This document shows, one piece after another, positions 63,767 through 64,000 of a DNA stretch of 64,000 bases; position 1 is the stretch's first letter, and every line of letters starts with the position of its first letter. The DNA lies in NCBI RefSeq assembly GCF_009937975.1, contig NZ_AP018441.1:4278001-4342000 (forward strand). Reading direction: 5' to 3'. The DNA is from Undibacterium sp. YM2. GTDB lineage: Bacteria; Pseudomonadota; Gammaproteobacteria; Burkholderiales; Burkholderiaceae_D. The position numbers and the translations under genes are program-made. The notes beneath the pieces are model-generated. The model did no database searches and had not been told where the DNA came from. It saw only the letters and a program-made list of their open reading frames with translations.

Positions 63767-64000
63767 ATGTCGAATTCTAAAGTTGTCGTTGTTACCGGCG
63801 TGTCGTCAGGTATTGGGCGCGCCTCTGCGGAGAAATTTGCCAGGCTTGGTTGCCGGGTATTTGGTACCGTGCGCAACCCGGCAAAAGCGCAAACAATACC
63901 AGGCGTTGCACTCATAGAGATGGATATCCGGGACGAAGCGTCGATTGAGCTCGGAATCCAGACCATCATAGATCAGGCCAAACGCATCGACGTGCTGGTC
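63767..64000 (+). CDS. Partial short-chain dehydrogenase/reductase (SDR)
   Basis: Starts at ATG 63767 with AAAAGGA upstream; 78 codons are visible to the window edge. The N-terminal Rossmann motif VVVVTGVSSGIGRASAEKFA (T-G-x3-G-x-G) and an acidic DIRD after the second strand mark a classical SDR that uses NAD(P)(H). It lies 41 bp after the RND pump and may belong to the same TetR-controlled operon. Confidence 0.88.
   Translation, partial: MSNSKVVVVTGVSSGIGRASAEKFARLGCRVFGTVRNPAKAQTIPGVALIEMDIRDEASIELGIQTIIDQAKRIDVLV

Overview
The window looks like a chromosome segment of a betaproteobacterium in the Burkholderiales, most likely Oxalobacteraceae (an Undibacterium- or Janthinobacterium-like organism). 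The assignment rests on the gene order pgk-pyk-fba-purC-purE-purK-sua5, on the style of the intergenic palindromic repeats, and on repeated DUF4214/RTX-type secreted proteins. It is inference from recognised families; no 16S rRNA or other phylogenetic marker lies in the window. No tRNA, rRNA or CRISPR array was seen.

Layout. 1-8.6 kb: the minus-strand end of an unknown gene, then a housekeeping block on the minus strand (pgk, pyk, fba, purC, purE, purK, sua5) interrupted by palindromic repeats (families A and C). 8.98-10.26 kb: a 1.3-kb structure of two ~350-bp inverted arms (family B) around a 97-codon orphan gene. 10.4-14.1 kb: azlCD amino-acid exporter genes, then a plus-strand run (zinc-finger protein, NTF2-like protein, YheT-type hydrolase, unknown protein). 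14.2-17.6 kb: secreted unknown protein and a tightly overlapping three-gene envelope operon with an M48 protease. 17.6-29.5 kb: minus-strand genes including a frameshifted membrane protein next to a patatin-like lipase, a DEDDh exonuclease, a duplicated secreted protein, a 887-residue orphan, other unknowns, and a BepA-type M48/TPR protease. 29.6-32.7 kb: moaC with a divergent endonuclease V-like gene, then an AraC regulator opposite a small NTF2-like gene. 32.9-35 kb: secreted GH16 glucanase with carbohydrate-binding modules, a Pro-Thr linker and a LacI-type operator.

35.4-39.6 kb is an AT-rich accessory island of eight small same-strand unknown genes, several of which are followed by repeats. 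Two of these (family E, 103 and 102 bp) keep their outer stem through paired base changes and look like integron attC sites; this is the most interesting lead here. 39.6-44.4 kb: TPR/TonB-like periplasmic pair, then a PglL-type oligosaccharyltransferase and a TfpX/TfpZ-like pilin accessory protein. 44.8-47.7 kb: a small receiver-like protein and a DUF3592/ankyrin protein whose middle domain is repeated in its neighbour. 47.9-56.5 kb: three large secreted proteins with the same C-terminal DUF4214 module (one a serralysin-type protease) plus a gene remnant and a set of small immunity-like genes. 57-64 kb: an IS21 istB remnant, then a complete RND efflux locus (outer-membrane factor, divergent TetR regulator, membrane-fusion protein, pump) and the start of an SDR gene. 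Two 24-bp sites with the same GTGAC-N14-GTCAC pattern lie in both candidate TetR-controlled promoter regions.

Start codons were moved from the longest open frame wherever a ribosome-binding site, signal peptide or overlap with the neighbour decided it.
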